Below are positions 63,992 through 64,000 of a stretch of 64,000 bases of DNA, piece by piece. The DNA comes from Candidatus Thiosymbion ectosymbiont of Catanema sp. Cochon2018 (lineage in GTDB: Bacteria > Pseudomonadota > Gammaproteobacteria > Chromatiales > Chromatiaceae). The notes under the pieces were generated by a model. That model was not told the DNA's origin. It ran no database searches and was given only the letters and a program-made list of their open reading frames with translations. The stretch spans positions 862,888 to 926,887 of the forward strand of contig WYCW01000001.1 in the NCBI GenBank assembly GCA_011392765.1, read 5' to 3'. The position numbers were made by a program, and so were the translations under genes. Position 1 is the stretch's first letter. The number at the start of each line of letters is the position of its first letter.

Positions 63992-64000
63992 TACATCGTT

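Overview
The window looks like a gammaproteobacterial chromosome segment with an accessory gene load and very many repeats. Supporting this are a complete sdhCDAB operon with a DUF1674/SdhAF4-type gene, a coaD - YfhL-type ferredoxin - gamma-glutamyltransferase run, a tRNA-Phe with encoded CCA, and an Hsp70 gene. The mix of NACHT/TIR/WD40 STAND-type proteins, Rpn-type nucleases, insertion sequences and short intergenic repeats recalls large-genome sulfur-oxidising gammaproteobacteria and their symbionts. Genus cannot be fixed from the sequence alone.

Layout. (1) 0-7.3 kb: 5'-truncated NACHT NTPase with an 18-bp tandem repeat, Rpn-type nuclease, cytosolic subtilase split by an IS481-type element (6-bp target duplication; the C-terminus lies beyond it), and a stand-alone subtilase-propeptide-like protein. 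(2) 7.3-18.2 kb: a collinear minus-strand RiPP locus with a lasso-type leader peptide, PqqD-like RRE, asparagine-synthetase-type cyclase, HprK-like kinase, two 414-aa P450s, methyltransferase, hexapeptide acyltransferase, one unknown protein and an embedded Rpn gene; no B2 protease or exporter is seen. (3) 18.2-24.7 kb: tRNA-Phe, membrane protein plus SLOG-like protein, Tim44-like protein, brnTA, and the ggt-ferredoxin-coaD operon. (4) 25.2-33.3 kb: a TIR-TIR-AAA gene split by an IS4-type element (10-bp duplication), a frameshifted HEPN-like gene, and an AAA-WD40 protein. (5) 34-38.3 kb: antitoxin with a truncated toxin, Hsp70 with a coupled zinc-ribbon protein, second IS481 copy. (6) 38.3-57.1 kb: a cassette array with about 14 attC-like sites and no integron integrase in view (CALIN type). 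Nearly all cassette genes are on the minus strand: TIR effector, HicAB pairs, HEPN and HEPN-MNT proteins, PIN toxin-antitoxin, RadC-like protein, unknown proteins. It is broken up by IS91-, IS110-, IS3-, IS4- and IS1-type elements and a 227-bp MITE. (7) 57.5-63 kb: HicB-like gene, isochorismatase-type hydrolase and the sdh operon. (8) 63-64 kb: repeats.

Overall this is a core-gene backbone hosting conflict/defence genes that have repeatedly been hit by insertion sequences. The strongest findings are the integron cassette array, the atypical lasso-like cluster, the subtilase/propeptide-like pair, and several broken genes that can be rebuilt precisely from target-site duplications.
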